This document shows positions 26,606 to 34,659 of a stretch of DNA of 64,000 nucleotides, one piece after another. The position numbers and the translations under genes are program-made. Every line of letters starts with the position of its first letter. Positions within the stretch are counted from its first letter, which is position 1. This DNA is from Prauserella_A sp040645195. GTDB taxonomy: Bacteria; Actinomycetota; Actinomycetes; Mycobacteriales; Pseudonocardiaceae. The stretch is from assembly GCF_040645195.1 (NCBI RefSeq), contig NZ_JBEYXW010000024.1:31423-95422 (forward strand), read 5' to 3'. The notes beneath the pieces are model-generated. The model saw nothing but the letters and a program-made list of their open reading frames with translations. It searched no databases and was not told the origin of the DNA.

Positions 26606-26702
26606 CGAGCGGTACACGAGTCCTCCATCGGTCCTGGCGTTAGCACCTGCCCTCGGCGGGTGGTTGCTGCGACGTCGGCGAGCCAGGTCTCTCAGTCGCT
26701 CG
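26606..26702 (-). ncRNA. SAM-clan (SAM-I/IV-like) riboswitch candidate
   Basis: On the minus strand this 97-nt segment has the order of conserved elements of S-adenosylmethionine riboswitches. P1 is CGAGCG/CGCTCG (26697-26702 with 26606-26611), followed by GAGAGACC, a hairpin GCTCG-CCGACGT-CGCAGC, the invariant-type CAGCAACC (26662-26669), a small CCC/GGG hairpin, and AGGTGCTAACGCCAGG (26633-26648), which matches the GGUGCUAA junction. It lies after ksgA and 171 nt ahead of the MetN-like gene. The 329-bp gap between those genes holds nothing else recognised. The exact subclass (SAM-I, SAM-IV or the I/IV variant) cannot be decided by eye. Confidence 0.7.
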
Positions 26703-26763
26703 GGATGGATGCCCTCAAAGTACACCCGAACCGGCTACCGCTGCGCAAGCCTGCGGAGCGAGA

Positions 26764-27612
26764 TCACACTAGTGCCGCAAGTCGGGCGAAATCGTCCACC
26801 GTGAGCTGCTCGCCGCGCGTGCGCGGGTCGATGCCCGCCGCGACCAGCAGTTCGCCGGCCCGCTCCGCGGAACCCGCCCACGCCGCCAGTGCCGCCCGCA
26901 GTGTCTTGCGGCGCTGGGAGAACGCGGCGTCGACGGCAGCGAAGACCGCCGCGCGGTCTGCACCGCCACGCGGTTCACCCCGCTCGAACGCCACGAGTGA
27001 GGAGTCGACATTCGGTACCGGCCAGAACACTGCCCGCGGTACCGCCGCGACCTTGCGCGCGCTGCCGTACCACGCGAGCTTCACGCTCGGGACGCCGTAG
27101 ACCCGGCTGCCGGGGCCCGCGGCCATCCGGTCGGCGACCTCGGTCTGGACCATGACGAGGACGTGGCACAGTGACGGCAGCTCGGCCAGCAGGTGCAGGA
27201 CCACGGGCACGGCCACGTTGTAGGGCAGGTTCGCCACGAGCGCGGTCGGCGGTTCGGGAAGCTGGTTCGCCCGCAGCCGCAACGCATCGGCTCCGAGAAC
27301 GGTCAGCGCTTCGACGGACGCGGGGGCATGTGCACGCACGGTCTCCGGCAGGCGGCCGGCGAGCACCGGATCGATCTCGACGGCCACCACGCGTGCACCC
27401 GTGCCGAGCAGGCCGAGCGTCAGCGACCCGAGGCCGGGGCCGACCTCCAGCACCACGTCACCGGCTCCGACTCCGGCGAGGTCGACGATGCGGCGCACGG
27501 TGTTGGCATCGTGCACGAAGTTCTGGCCGAGCTTCTTGGTCGGCCGCACGTCGAGTTCAGCAGCCAGCCCGCGGATCTCGGCGGGCCCGAGCAAGCCCGG
27601 TGTATCCGTCAC
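26764..27612 (-). CDS. rsmA: 16S rRNA dimethyladenosine transferase (KsgA/RsmA)
   Basis: A 282-residue SAM-dependent enzyme that dimethylates two adjacent adenosines near the 3' end of 16S rRNA. Visible motifs are KKLGQNFVHDANTVRRIV, SAM motif I VLEVGPGLGSLTLGLL, motif IV NLPYNVAVPVVLHLL, and the C-terminal FSQRRKTLRAAL helix typical of KsgA/Dim1. The start is a GTG at 27612. It lies between rpfB and the riboswitch-led MetN-like gene, in the conserved order rpfB-ksgA-ispE. Confidence 0.96.
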   Translation of the reverse strand: MTDTPGLLGPAEIRGLAAELDVRPTKKLGQNFVHDANTVRRIVDLAGVGAGDVVLEVGPGLGSLTLGLLGTGARVVAVEIDPVLAGRLPETVRAHAPASVEALTVLGADALRLRANQLPEPPTALVANLPYNVAVPVVLHLLAELPSLCHVLVMVQTEVADRMAAGPGSRVYGVPSVKLAWYGSARKVAAVPRAVFWPVPNVDSSLVAFERGEPRGGADRAAVFAAVDAAFSQRRKTLRAALAAWAGSAERAGELLVAAGIDPRTRGEQLTVDDFARLAALV

Positions 27613-27674
27613 CGGATCACCTTAGACGCCCCCCACGAGCGCATCCCCAGCAGCAGCGAAGCGACCTTTCAGCA

Positions 27675-27721
27675 CCCAAGGCCACCTTGGTTGCATTGAA
27701 TGCAACCAAGGTGGCCTTGGG
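27675..27721. repeat. Perfect 21-bp intergenic palindrome (terminator-like)
   Basis: Two perfectly complementary 21-nt arms (27675-27695 and 27701-27721) flank the loop TTGAA between rpfB and ksgA. The arm sequence, containing AAGGCCACCTTGGTTGCA, recurs in the palindrome after pmt that is split by the IS110 element (40153-40170 and 41748-41785). It probably terminates rpfB transcription. Confidence 0.85.
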
Positions 27722-27821
27722 GAACAACTACAGACGACCTGCTGGTCAGGCTCGACGGAACCACGCCCGCCAAGGCGAGGAGCCCGCACCGTGGGGCTGC
27801 GGGGGTCGCCCCCGCAATGCC

Positions 27822-29282
27822 TCAGCGCGGCAGGCCGAGCTTGGAGGAGCAGGCCGGCCACGCGCCGTAGCCGCCGCGGTCGTCACGGACCTTCGTGGCG
27901 ATCGCGATCTGCTGCTCGCGGGTCGCGTCGTTCGGGTAGGACGCGTACTGGCTGCCGCCGTAGGCGTCCCAGGTGCTCTTGTTGAACTGCAGACCACCGT
28001 AGTAGCCGTTGCCCGTGTTGATGGCCCAGTTGCCGCCCGACTCGCACTGCGCCAGCGAGTCCCACGTGCCGCCGTTGGTGACCACCGGCTGCGGGGGCTG
28101 CTTCGTGCCCACGCGCACGATCTTTGCTTCGGCCTCTTTGACGATCTTGCTCGACAGCTCTTCGCGAGCAACTTCCTGGTCGTTCTTCTTCGTCACCCGG
28201 TAGGTGACGATCATCTCGCCGGGCGTGCCCTCGTTGTCGACGATCTCCGTGCCCTGCTCCAGCTCAGGGTCCTCGACGGTCTCGACCTCGGGCTCGATCA
28301 CCTCGGTCTCGTTGACCACCGAGACGCCGGTGCGGCTGATGTGGACCTCGGCACCGTCGAGAAGCTTGAACTCGAGGCCGCCGGCGACCTCGTCGTCCGG
28401 GCCGAGGCTCAGCCCGAGCTCCGTGAGCAGTTCCTGCGCGGACAGGGCGTTCGTGGACACCTCGCGCGGGTCGCCGCCGCCGTCGAAGAGGGTGATGTTC
28501 TTGAGGGTCTTGATCTCCAGGGTCATGCCGTCGAGCGGCACCTCACTGGCGACCGGTGTGGAGAACCAGGTGCCCTGCGTGTTCAGGTCCGCGAGGCCGA
28601 GCTGGCCCAGTGCCTCATCGACCGTCGTGGCGCGGACCCACGCCTCGCGCTCCACACCGTCGACCACCATGGTGAGCAGGCGCCCACGCTCGAGCTTGAT
28701 GACGCCACCGTCGCCGACGGCGGCCTGCGGCGAGGGGGAGAGCGAGTCGTGCGCGCCGACCGTGACGCCGGCATCCTGCAGCACCTCGCCGACGGTGCCG
28801 CCGAAGCTGCGGACCGTCTGGCGCTCGCCGTCGACGTCGAGGGTGACGCTCTTATTCATCGCGAGCGCCGCGGCACCGCCGCCGGTGAGCGTGATCATCA
28901 CCGCGAGGACGGCGCCCTTGAGGAAGCGCTTCTTCCAGGTCTTGACCGCGGTGGCGAGCCCGTCCTCGGGCTCCGCGAGCACCTGCGCGGTCTTGCCGAC
29001 ACGGTCCGCACTGGCCTCGTCGGGAACGACGATCGGCGGGAGCATCGTGGTCTCGGCGTTGATCAGCCTGATGAGCTCGTCGACGTCGACGTCCGCCTCG
29101 GACATCAGGTTGTCGGCATCGGGACCGAGCGCCATGAGGACGTCGTGACGGGTGACGCGGGGGTCGTCGGAGAACTCGACCCCTCCGAGGCCGGCCGACC
29201 GGTCGAGCAGGGCCGTCGAGGCGCCGCCGGGTCTCGGCGCGGCGTCGAGGTCCGCGTCAGTGCGCCCGTAGCTACCAGTCAC
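27822..29282 (-). CDS. rpfB: Resuscitation-promoting factor RpfB
   Basis: A 486-residue peptidoglycan-cleaving growth factor anchored to the membrane. A cytoplasmic N-terminus of about 120 residues precedes a transmembrane helix (LKGAVLAVMITLTGGGAAAL). Three DUF348 repeats follow (about 145-310; first SVTLDVDGERQTVRSFGGTV), then a G5 domain (about 325-400), and the C-terminal Rpf domain (about 412-486) with catalytic Glu in SLAQCESGGNWAIN and NGYYGGLQFNKSTWDAYGG. The N-terminal extension is longer than in mycobacterial RpfB. Start GTG 29282; a promoter candidate lies about 150 nt upstream. It would act in cell-wall remodelling at regrowth. Confidence 0.95.
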   Translation of the reverse strand: MTGSYGRTDADLDAAPRPGGASTALLDRSAGLGGVEFSDDPRVTRHDVLMALGPDADNLMSEADVDVDELIRLINAETTMLPPIVVPDEASADRVGKTAQVLAEPEDGLATAVKTWKKRFLKGAVLAVMITLTGGGAAALAMNKSVTLDVDGERQTVRSFGGTVGEVLQDAGVTVGAHDSLSPSPQAAVGDGGVIKLERGRLLTMVVDGVEREAWVRATTVDEALGQLGLADLNTQGTWFSTPVASEVPLDGMTLEIKTLKNITLFDGGGDPREVSTNALSAQELLTELGLSLGPDDEVAGGLEFKLLDGAEVHISRTGVSVVNETEVIEPEVETVEDPELEQGTEIVDNEGTPGEMIVTYRVTKKNDQEVAREELSSKIVKEAEAKIVRVGTKQPPQPVVTNGGTWDSLAQCESGGNWAINTGNGYYGGLQFNKSTWDAYGGSQYASYPNDATREQQIAIATKVRDDRGGYGAWPACSSKLGLPR

Positions 29283-29430
29283 AGGGTCGATCCCTTTCGC
29301 GTAAGGCCAGGACTCCCCCAGTCAGCGCCGTCCCTAGCGCCCTGTGAGGCGCTCCCCGACGTACACCGACGTGACTGTGGGCCAACCAGTTGGCGACTCG
29401 ATGCGAACCACCATCCGGTACGGTCACGGG

Positions 29431-29459
29431 ACAGTAACGAAGGCTGCGGGGTTGCGCAA
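29431..29459 (-). promoter_or_regulatory. Candidate sigma-70-type promoter of rpfB
   Basis: On the minus strand TTGCGC (29454-29459) and TACTGT (29431-29436) are separated by exactly 17 bp. This fits the main actinobacterial promoter pattern and would give an untranslated leader of about 140 nt before the rpfB GTG. The leader does not match the c-di-AMP riboswitch known upstream of some rpf genes. Confidence 0.5.
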
Positions 29460-29533
29460 ACACACCCCGGAGCGTCGTGACCTTTGTCACTACACCAGTC
29501 GACGGATGGGCTCGCACGAATGTCGCAGTCCGT

Positions 29534-30361
29534 TCAACTCGAAGTAACAGGCTGCAGTCGAAACACCCGTTCCGCAGTGGTACGGACAGCGTTCGCCACG
29601 TCCTCGACGGACTCCCCGCGAAGCTCGGCGAGCCCGCGCACCGTGTACGCGGCGCAGTAGGGCTCGTTCGGCCTGCCGCGGAACGGATGCGGGGTGAGGA
29701 ACGGCGCATCGGTCTCCACGAGGTACTGATCCGCCGGGACCAGCCGCGCGGCGTCGTGCAGGCCCGTCGCCTTGCGGAAGGTGACGGTGCCCGCGAAGGA
29801 CAGCACGTACCCAGCGTCGGCGCAGTGGCGTGCCAGTTCGCCGTCCCCGGAGAAGCAGTGGAACACCACGGTCTCCGGCGCGCCCTCCTCGTCCAGGATC
29901 CGCAGCACGTCCTCATGGGCCTCGCGGTCGTGGATCATCAGCGGTTTGCCGAGCCGCTTCGCGAGGTCGATGTGCCAGCGGAACGCGGCCTGCTGCGCCT
30001 CTGCCGGTGAGTAGTCCCAGTAGTAGTCCAGGCCGGTCTCGCCGATCGCTACCACCCGCTCCCCGCGGGCGAGCTGCTCCACTTCGGACTTCTCCGTATC
30101 GCCGAAGTCCTTGGTGCGCGTGGGATGCACAGCGACCGCGGCGTACACGCGATCGTCCCATGTGGAAGCCTGCGCGGCCCAGCGTGCGGCGGCGAGGTCG
30201 TCGGCGACGGTCACCACACGCGCGATGCCGGCCGACTCGGCCCGGTCGAGCAGCTCGGCGACGTCGGCTGCCGTCACGGCGCCGCAGGCGTCCAGGTGCG
30301 TGTGCGAGTCGATCGCCGGTGCCGGAAGCGGGTCCGGCACCGGCGGATGTTCACGGCTCAA
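29534..30361 (-). CDS. tatD: TatD-family DNase/metal-dependent hydrolase
   Basis: A 275-residue TIM-barrel hydrolase. Metal ligands are visible in IDSHTHLD (HxH, about residue 22), AIGETGLDYYWDYS (Glu), LMIHDREAHEDV (His), VVFHCFSGDGELA (His) and LVETDAPFLTPHPFRGRPNEP (Asp). TatD enzymes have 3'-5' exonuclease and DNA-repair-related activity. The start is uncertain because the reading frame overlaps the end of metG: TTG 30361 gives MSREHPPVPDP; a GTG at 30388 would overlap more. The overlap indicates co-transcription with metG. Confidence 0.92.
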   Translation of the reverse strand: MSREHPPVPDPLPAPAIDSHTHLDACGAVTAADVAELLDRAESAGIARVVTVADDLAAARWAAQASTWDDRVYAAVAVHPTRTKDFGDTEKSEVEQLARGERVVAIGETGLDYYWDYSPAEAQQAAFRWHIDLAKRLGKPLMIHDREAHEDVLRILDEEGAPETVVFHCFSGDGELARHCADAGYVLSFAGTVTFRKATGLHDAARLVPADQYLVETDAPFLTPHPFRGRPNEPYCAAYTVRGLAELRGESVEDVANAVRTTAERVFRLQPVTSS

Positions 30362-32144
30362 TGGGGGCCCATTCTGGGCCTGTCTCACCGAGCTTGGGGT
30401 CGAGCTTGGCGAACAGCGGGGTCGGCTTGGCCAGCGGGCGGCCCACCTCGATCGGCACGGATTCCCAGCGCGCCTGCTCGGTGGTGTAGTCGCCGGTCAG
30501 GATCGGGTTGGTGCGGCCGGGGATGTCGAGGTCCTCGACCTCCTGCAGCTCGGGCTGCGCCGCCCAGATCCCGCTGCCGCCGAGTGCCTCGTGCACCTTC
30601 TGCGCCGAATGCGGCAGGAACGGGGTCAGCAGCGTGTTGGCATCCGACACCACCTGCAGCGCCGTGTGCAGCACGGCGTCACGCCGCTCGGTGTCGTCCT
30701 TGAGCTTCCAGGGCTCCTGGTCGGACAGGTAGCGGTTCGCGGCCGAGACCACGCGCATGGCCTCGCCTGCGGCCTGCTTGAACCGGGACCGCTGCAGGTG
30801 CGCACCGACGGTCTCGAATGCCTTGCGCGACAGCGCCTTCAGCTCCTCGTCGGCCTGCGCGGGCCGGGCCGGGGCCGGGATGGCGCCGTTGTTCTTGTGC
30901 GCCATCGAGATCGACCTGTTGACCAGGTTGCCCCACTCGTTGGCGAGTTCGAAGTTGGTGCGGCGGACGAACTCCTCCCAGGTGAAGTCGGTGTCCTGTG
31001 TCTCGGGACCGGCGACCGCGATGAAGTAGCGCAGCGTGTCGGGGCCGAACTCGCGGAGGAAGTCGTTGACGTAGATCACGGTGCCGCGCGAGGTGGAGAA
31101 CTTGGAGCCGCTCATGGTGAGGAACTCGCTGGAGACGATCTCGTCCGGCAGGTTCAGCCTCCCGTACGGCCCGACCTCGCCGCCCTTGTCGCCCGCGCCG
31201 TTGTGGCCGAGCAGCAGGGCAGGCCAGATCTGAGCGTGGAAGGTGATGTTGTCCTTGCCCATGAAGTAGTAACCACGGGCGTCGGGGTTGTTCCACCACT
31301 CCTGCCAGGCGTCCGGGTTGCCGCTGCGGCGGGCCCATTCGACGCTGGCCGAGAAGTACCCGATGACCGCGTCGAACCAGACGTAGAACCGCTTCATCGG
31401 CTGGTCCCGCCAGCCGTCCAGCGGGATCTTCACGCCCCAGTCGAGGTCACGGGTGATGGGCCGGGGCCGCATGTCGTCGAGCAGGTTCCTGGTGAAGTTG
31501 ACGACGTTGGGCCGCCAGTCGGTCTTCGTGGACAGCCACTTGCCGAGCGTCTCGGTGAACGCGGGCAGGTCGAGGAACAGGTGCTCGGTCTCGACGAACT
31601 TCGGCGTCTCACCGTTGACCCGCGAGCGCGGGTTGATCAGCTCTGCGGCATCGAGCTGGTTGCCGCAGTTGTCGCACTGGTCGCCGCGCGCGCCGTCGTA
31701 ACCGCAGATCGGGCAGGTGCCCTCGATGTAGCGGTCGGGCAGCGTCCGCCCGGTGGACGGGCTGACGGCGCCGGTCGTGGTCTTGGGTACCACGTAGCCG
31801 TTGCGGTACAGGGCGAGGAAGATCTGCTGGGTGACCTCGGCGTGGTTGCCGGTGCTGGTGCGGGTGAACAGGTCGTAGGTGAGCCCGAGGCCGCGCAGGT
31901 CCTCGCCGATCTGGCGGGTGTACTTGTCGGCGGTCTCCTGCGGGGTCAGCCCCTCCTTGTCGGCCTGTACCAGGATCGGCGTGCCGTGTTCGTCGGTCCC
32001 CGAGACCATGAGCACCCGGTTGCCGGCCATTCGCTGGTAGCGCGAGAACACATCCGACGGGACGCCGAAACCGGAGACGTGGCCGATGTGGCGGGGACCG
32101 TTGGCGTAGGGCCAGGCCACCGCTGTCAACACAGGGGTGCTCAT
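30351..32144 (-). CDS. metG: Methionyl-tRNA synthetase
   Basis: A 597-residue class I synthetase charging tRNA-Met. HIGH-type motif YANGPRHIGH is at about residues 13-22, the zinc knuckle CPICGYDGARGDQCDNCG at about 142-159, the KMSKS-equivalent GSKFSTSRG at about residue 350, and an anticodon-binding helical domain fills the rest (LANEWGNLVNRSISMAHKNN). The C-terminal tRNA-binding appendage seen in some bacteria is absent. ATG 32144 follows no close upstream gene; tatD overlaps its 3' end. Confidence 0.96.
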   Translation of the reverse strand: MSTPVLTAVAWPYANGPRHIGHVSGFGVPSDVFSRYQRMAGNRVLMVSGTDEHGTPILVQADKEGLTPQETADKYTRQIGEDLRGLGLTYDLFTRTSTGNHAEVTQQIFLALYRNGYVVPKTTTGAVSPSTGRTLPDRYIEGTCPICGYDGARGDQCDNCGNQLDAAELINPRSRVNGETPKFVETEHLFLDLPAFTETLGKWLSTKTDWRPNVVNFTRNLLDDMRPRPITRDLDWGVKIPLDGWRDQPMKRFYVWFDAVIGYFSASVEWARRSGNPDAWQEWWNNPDARGYYFMGKDNITFHAQIWPALLLGHNGAGDKGGEVGPYGRLNLPDEIVSSEFLTMSGSKFSTSRGTVIYVNDFLREFGPDTLRYFIAVAGPETQDTDFTWEEFVRRTNFELANEWGNLVNRSISMAHKNNGAIPAPARPAQADEELKALSRKAFETVGAHLQRSRFKQAAGEAMRVVSAANRYLSDQEPWKLKDDTERRDAVLHTALQVVSDANTLLTPFLPHSAQKVHEALGGSGIWAAQPELQEVEDLDIPGRTNPILTGDYTTEQARWESVPIEVGRPLAKPTPLFAKLDPKLGETGPEWAPIEP

Positions 32145-32204
32145 GCCTGTTTAGCCTACGGATGGCGTCTCGTGCATTGTTAGCTGGGAAGGTTAAGGAG
32201 GGCC

Positions 32205-32340
32205 TTGTCCGCGACCCGGTTGCTGGTGCTCGGGGTCGTGCGCATGTATGGCAGCGCGCACGGCTACCAGGTGCGACAGGAGCTGTTGTCGTGGTCGGCC
32301 AACCGCTGGGCCCGGGTCCAGCCCGGTTCGATTCATCACG
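32205..32340 (+). pseudogene. PadR-family regulator, N-terminal fragment only
   Basis: TTG 32205, preceded by AAGGAGG, opens a clear PadR winged-helix N-terminus: MSATRLLVLGVVRMYGSAHG, then YQVRQELLSW and VQPGSIHHA, about 45 residues in all. After that the frame loses similarity and no recognition-wing or dimerisation helix follows. PadR regulators of this type usually sit directly ahead of an ABC exporter. The matching permease C-terminus is found at 34143-34571, so this looks like the left edge of a deletion/replacement. Confidence 0.7.
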
Positions 32341-32509
32341 CACAGCCGCGTGGCACTGCTGCTGGGCAAGGTGCTCAACAGCGGACCGGCTGCAAGCCCG
32401 GGCGAACGCGGCGCTCGGAGCCAACCCTGACCGACAGCTCAGCGGCTAACGAACCCGCAGGTCGGCCATGTCCGCCTGACATTTCCTGGTTACTACGTGT
32501 TTCACGCGC

Positions 32510-33160
32510 ATGACCATGCGCAGTCCTGTTCCAGCCTCTCCGTTCCCACGAGAACGGGTGGTGGTGAACAACCCGGTCGACCAGCCTCGTGACCACTTCC
32601 GCAGGATCTACGCCGTGGCCGATCGCGTTGAGGAGACTGGCCGTGGTGCTGTTCAAGGTTCCGTACAGCACCACGGGCTCCGCGTCCTCCTTTGGGAGCT
32701 GGCATGGCGCGCCAAGGCGCTCTCCGAGCTGGCCAACCTCGCTGTGCACAAAACCGCCCCGACGACGCCCGAGAACGCCCTCGTCCTCGCCGAGCGGCTC
32801 ACCCCCGTCGCCAAGGCCGTCACACACACCCGCCACGCCCGCGCTCTCGGCCTCGCCAGCCCGCACCGCGAAGCCGACTGCCTCACCGCCACCAACCGCG
32901 CTCAAAACGCCTTCACCCGCGCAGACGGGGACGAGCCCGACTGGATCAGCTACTACAGCCAGGCCCACCTCGACCGAGACATCGGCCGCGCCCATCTCCA
33001 CCTTGCCCTGGGCAGCGGCGACCACACCGCCGCCCAAACCCGGGAATCCAACGCCGAGCAGCCGATTCTCAATGAAGTTCGGTGGCTGCAGGAACGACTG
33101 GGTGCTACTGACTGGCGAGGCTCTGATCGCTACGGTGCCACGGTGGCCGAGGACGACGTG
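32510..33160 (+). pseudogene. Remnant resembling the C-terminal domain of an actinobacterial XRE-type regulator
   Basis: The open frame from 32510 holds about 120 residues like the helical C-terminal domain of Streptomyces-type helix-turn-helix regulators: LAERLTPVAKAVTHTRHARA, ADGDEPDWISYYSQAHLDRD and IGRAHLHLALGSGDHTAAQT. The N-terminal helix-turn-helix is missing; the upstream part (32510-32680) shows no family similarity. The frame runs on into the NYN-domain gene without a stop. I treat it as a decayed gene end rather than as a true fusion. The 169 bp before it (32341-32509) hold nothing recognised. Confidence 0.5.
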
Positions 33161-33166
33161 AAGCCG

Positions 33167-33912
33167 ATGCGGGTGGGCGTCTACGTGGACGCGTTCAACG
33201 TCTACTACGATGCCCGCTCGCATTGCGGCCGAGGCACCGCGGGATGGCGCTGGCTCGACCTCGCGGGCCTGGCGATGTCGCTGATCAACCCCCGTGTGTG
33301 GCCCGGGGCCACCCTGGAACGGCTGGTCTACTGCACTGCCCCGCGCGACCGCGAGGGCGATTCCACCTCACGGCAGGACCAGCAGGTCTATGTCGAGGCC
33401 CTGCACCAGCACACCCCGCAGCTCGAAGTGGTCAACGGCAAATACGCGCCGCGCACCAAGACCGGTGTGCTGGTGGCGAAGGCCCGCAATGGCCGCCCGG
33501 TGCGGCGTGTGGGCTCGCCCGGCGCGGCACAGATGCCCTCGTGGCTGCCCGCCGAGGAGATCACCGGCCCGCAAGGACACCAGGAGCTGCTGGTCACGGT
33601 GAGCACGTTCGAGGAGAAAGGCTCCGACGTCAACGTGGCCAGCCACCTGCTCATCGAGTGCTCTCCGGACGCGTCGACGCGGCGATGGTGCTGTCGAACG
33701 ACTCGGATCTGCACTTCCCGCTCCGGCACGCCCGCGAACACGTCCCCGTGGCCACGGTGAACCCGAGCACCAACCCCACCGCCCACGACCTGCGCGGATC
33801 ACCGGACACGGGCGCCGGCCGGCACTGGTGGCGCAAACTCCGCCCCTACGACTTCTACGACCACCAACTGCCCGAACCAGTCGGGCCGTGCTGCAAGCCG
33901 GACGGTTGGTAA
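33167..33912 (+). pseudogene. NYN-domain (PIN-like RNase fold) gene with a one-base frameshift
   Basis: The protein starts near MRVGVYVDAFNVYYDAR, a classic NYN/LabA-like opening with the first acidic residue. It continues through LERLVYCTAPRD, QQVYVEALHQHTPQLEVVNG and a KGSDVNVASHLLIE segment that carries the second acidic cluster. At about 33658 the frame shifts by one base: inserting a G would give VLSGRVDAAMVLSNDSDLHF with the third conserved acid motif, running to a stop at 33912. NYN proteins are predicted Mg-dependent RNases. Start (ATG 33167 or GTG 33158) is uncertain. It is followed closely by a poly-T terminator. Whether the shift is real, programmed or a sequencing error is open. 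Confidence 0.68.
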
Positions 33913-33947
33913 AAGCCCGCGGCGTCCATGTATGATGGGCGTATACC

Positions 33948-33987
33948 ACCCGGTTCTCGCAGCTACTGCGGGGCCGGGTCTTTTTTT
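33948..33987 (+). terminator. Rho-independent terminator with seven-T tract
   Basis: Stem ACCCGG/CCGGGT (33948-33953 with 33974-33979) encloses an inner CGCAG/CTGCG stem and is followed at once by CTTTTTTT. The long T tract is unusual in this window, where other terminators are bare palindromes. This suggests the upstream NYN region came from elsewhere. Confidence 0.85.
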
Positions 33988-34142
33988 GTCGTACCGAACG
34001 CGGCCGCTACTCCGTTGGCCGCTGCGAGCGGCTCAGCTGGCGTCGGCCTGTCTGCGGCCGAGCACCGACAACGCGGCCGCGACGTCGCAGACCGGGGCGC
34101 CAGTGACCCGGTCGGATAAGTACGGCGCAGCTGCACGCTCGG

Positions 34143-34571
34143 AGCAGATTTGCGGTCCTGCCGTCTGTGGTGCTGGCGTTCCTCGTGTTCGATCTGAACG
34201 CGCCACTCAGCGGAATCGTGCTGAGCCTGCTGATCGTCGGCCTCACCTCGATCACGCTGGCGTCGGCCTCGTACGCGCTCGCGCTGACGATCAAGAACGA
34301 GCAGGCATTCCCCGCGCTGCTCAACGCCGTGCTGATGCCACTACTGCTGCTCTCCGGGATCCTGCCGCCGATCACGACGGGCCTCGCGCCGGACTGGCTC
34401 TACACGATCTCGCGCATCAACCCGTTCACGCACATCGTGGATGCGGAACGAGCCAGCTTCCGCGGTGACATCACGATGGACGCGCTGTTCACCGGCTGCG
34501 TGGTACTCATGGTGATGTGCGCGCTCGCCGTGTTCTGGGGCGCCCGCACGTTCCGGCGGGAGAACGCCTGA
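34143..34571 (+). pseudogene. ABC-2 type exporter permease, C-terminal fragment
   Basis: About 140 residues with the last membrane helices of a DrrB/ABC-2 permease: IVLSLLIVGLTSITLASASY, ALTIKNEQAFPALLNAVLMP, LLLLSGILPPITTGLAPDWL, then INPFTHIVDAERASFRGD, the usual end of such proteins, and a final helix. The N-terminal half and a start codon with ribosome site are missing; similarity begins around RFAVLPSVVLAFL. No ATPase partner is present. Together with the PadR fragment at 32205 it outlines a lost PadR-ATPase-permease operon. The 150 bp between the upstream terminator and this fragment hold nothing recognised. Confidence 0.72.
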
Positions 34572-34595
34572 GGCAGGGCGAGACACGCCCGTACA

Positions 34596-34642
34596 GTGAG
34601 GGCCACCCGACCGGCGGACAACGCACGTAGGGTGGCCCTCAC
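34596..34642. terminator. Inverted repeat after the permease fragment
   Basis: Perfect 13-bp arms GTGAGGGCCACCC (34596-34608) and its complement (34630-34642) flank a 21-nt spacer. The arms share the GGCCACC core of the other intergenic palindromes. It probably terminated the former exporter operon. Confidence 0.6.
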
Positions 34643-34659
34643 CGCATATGTCGAGGTCA

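Noticed and set aside
29283..29430. c-di-AMP (ydaO-type) riboswitch in the rpfB leader
   Set aside because: Such switches precede some actinobacterial rpf genes, but none of the conserved ydaO sequence blocks is visible here.
30111..32183. 690-codon plus-strand open frame opposite metG
   Set aside because: Antisense to an unmistakable methionyl-tRNA synthetase; no motifs in its translation.
32510..33760. A true fusion of a regulator C-terminal domain with an NYN nuclease
   Set aside because: The regulator half lacks its DNA-binding domain and the join has no linker logic; the NYN part has its own start candidates. Read-through of decayed DNA is simpler.
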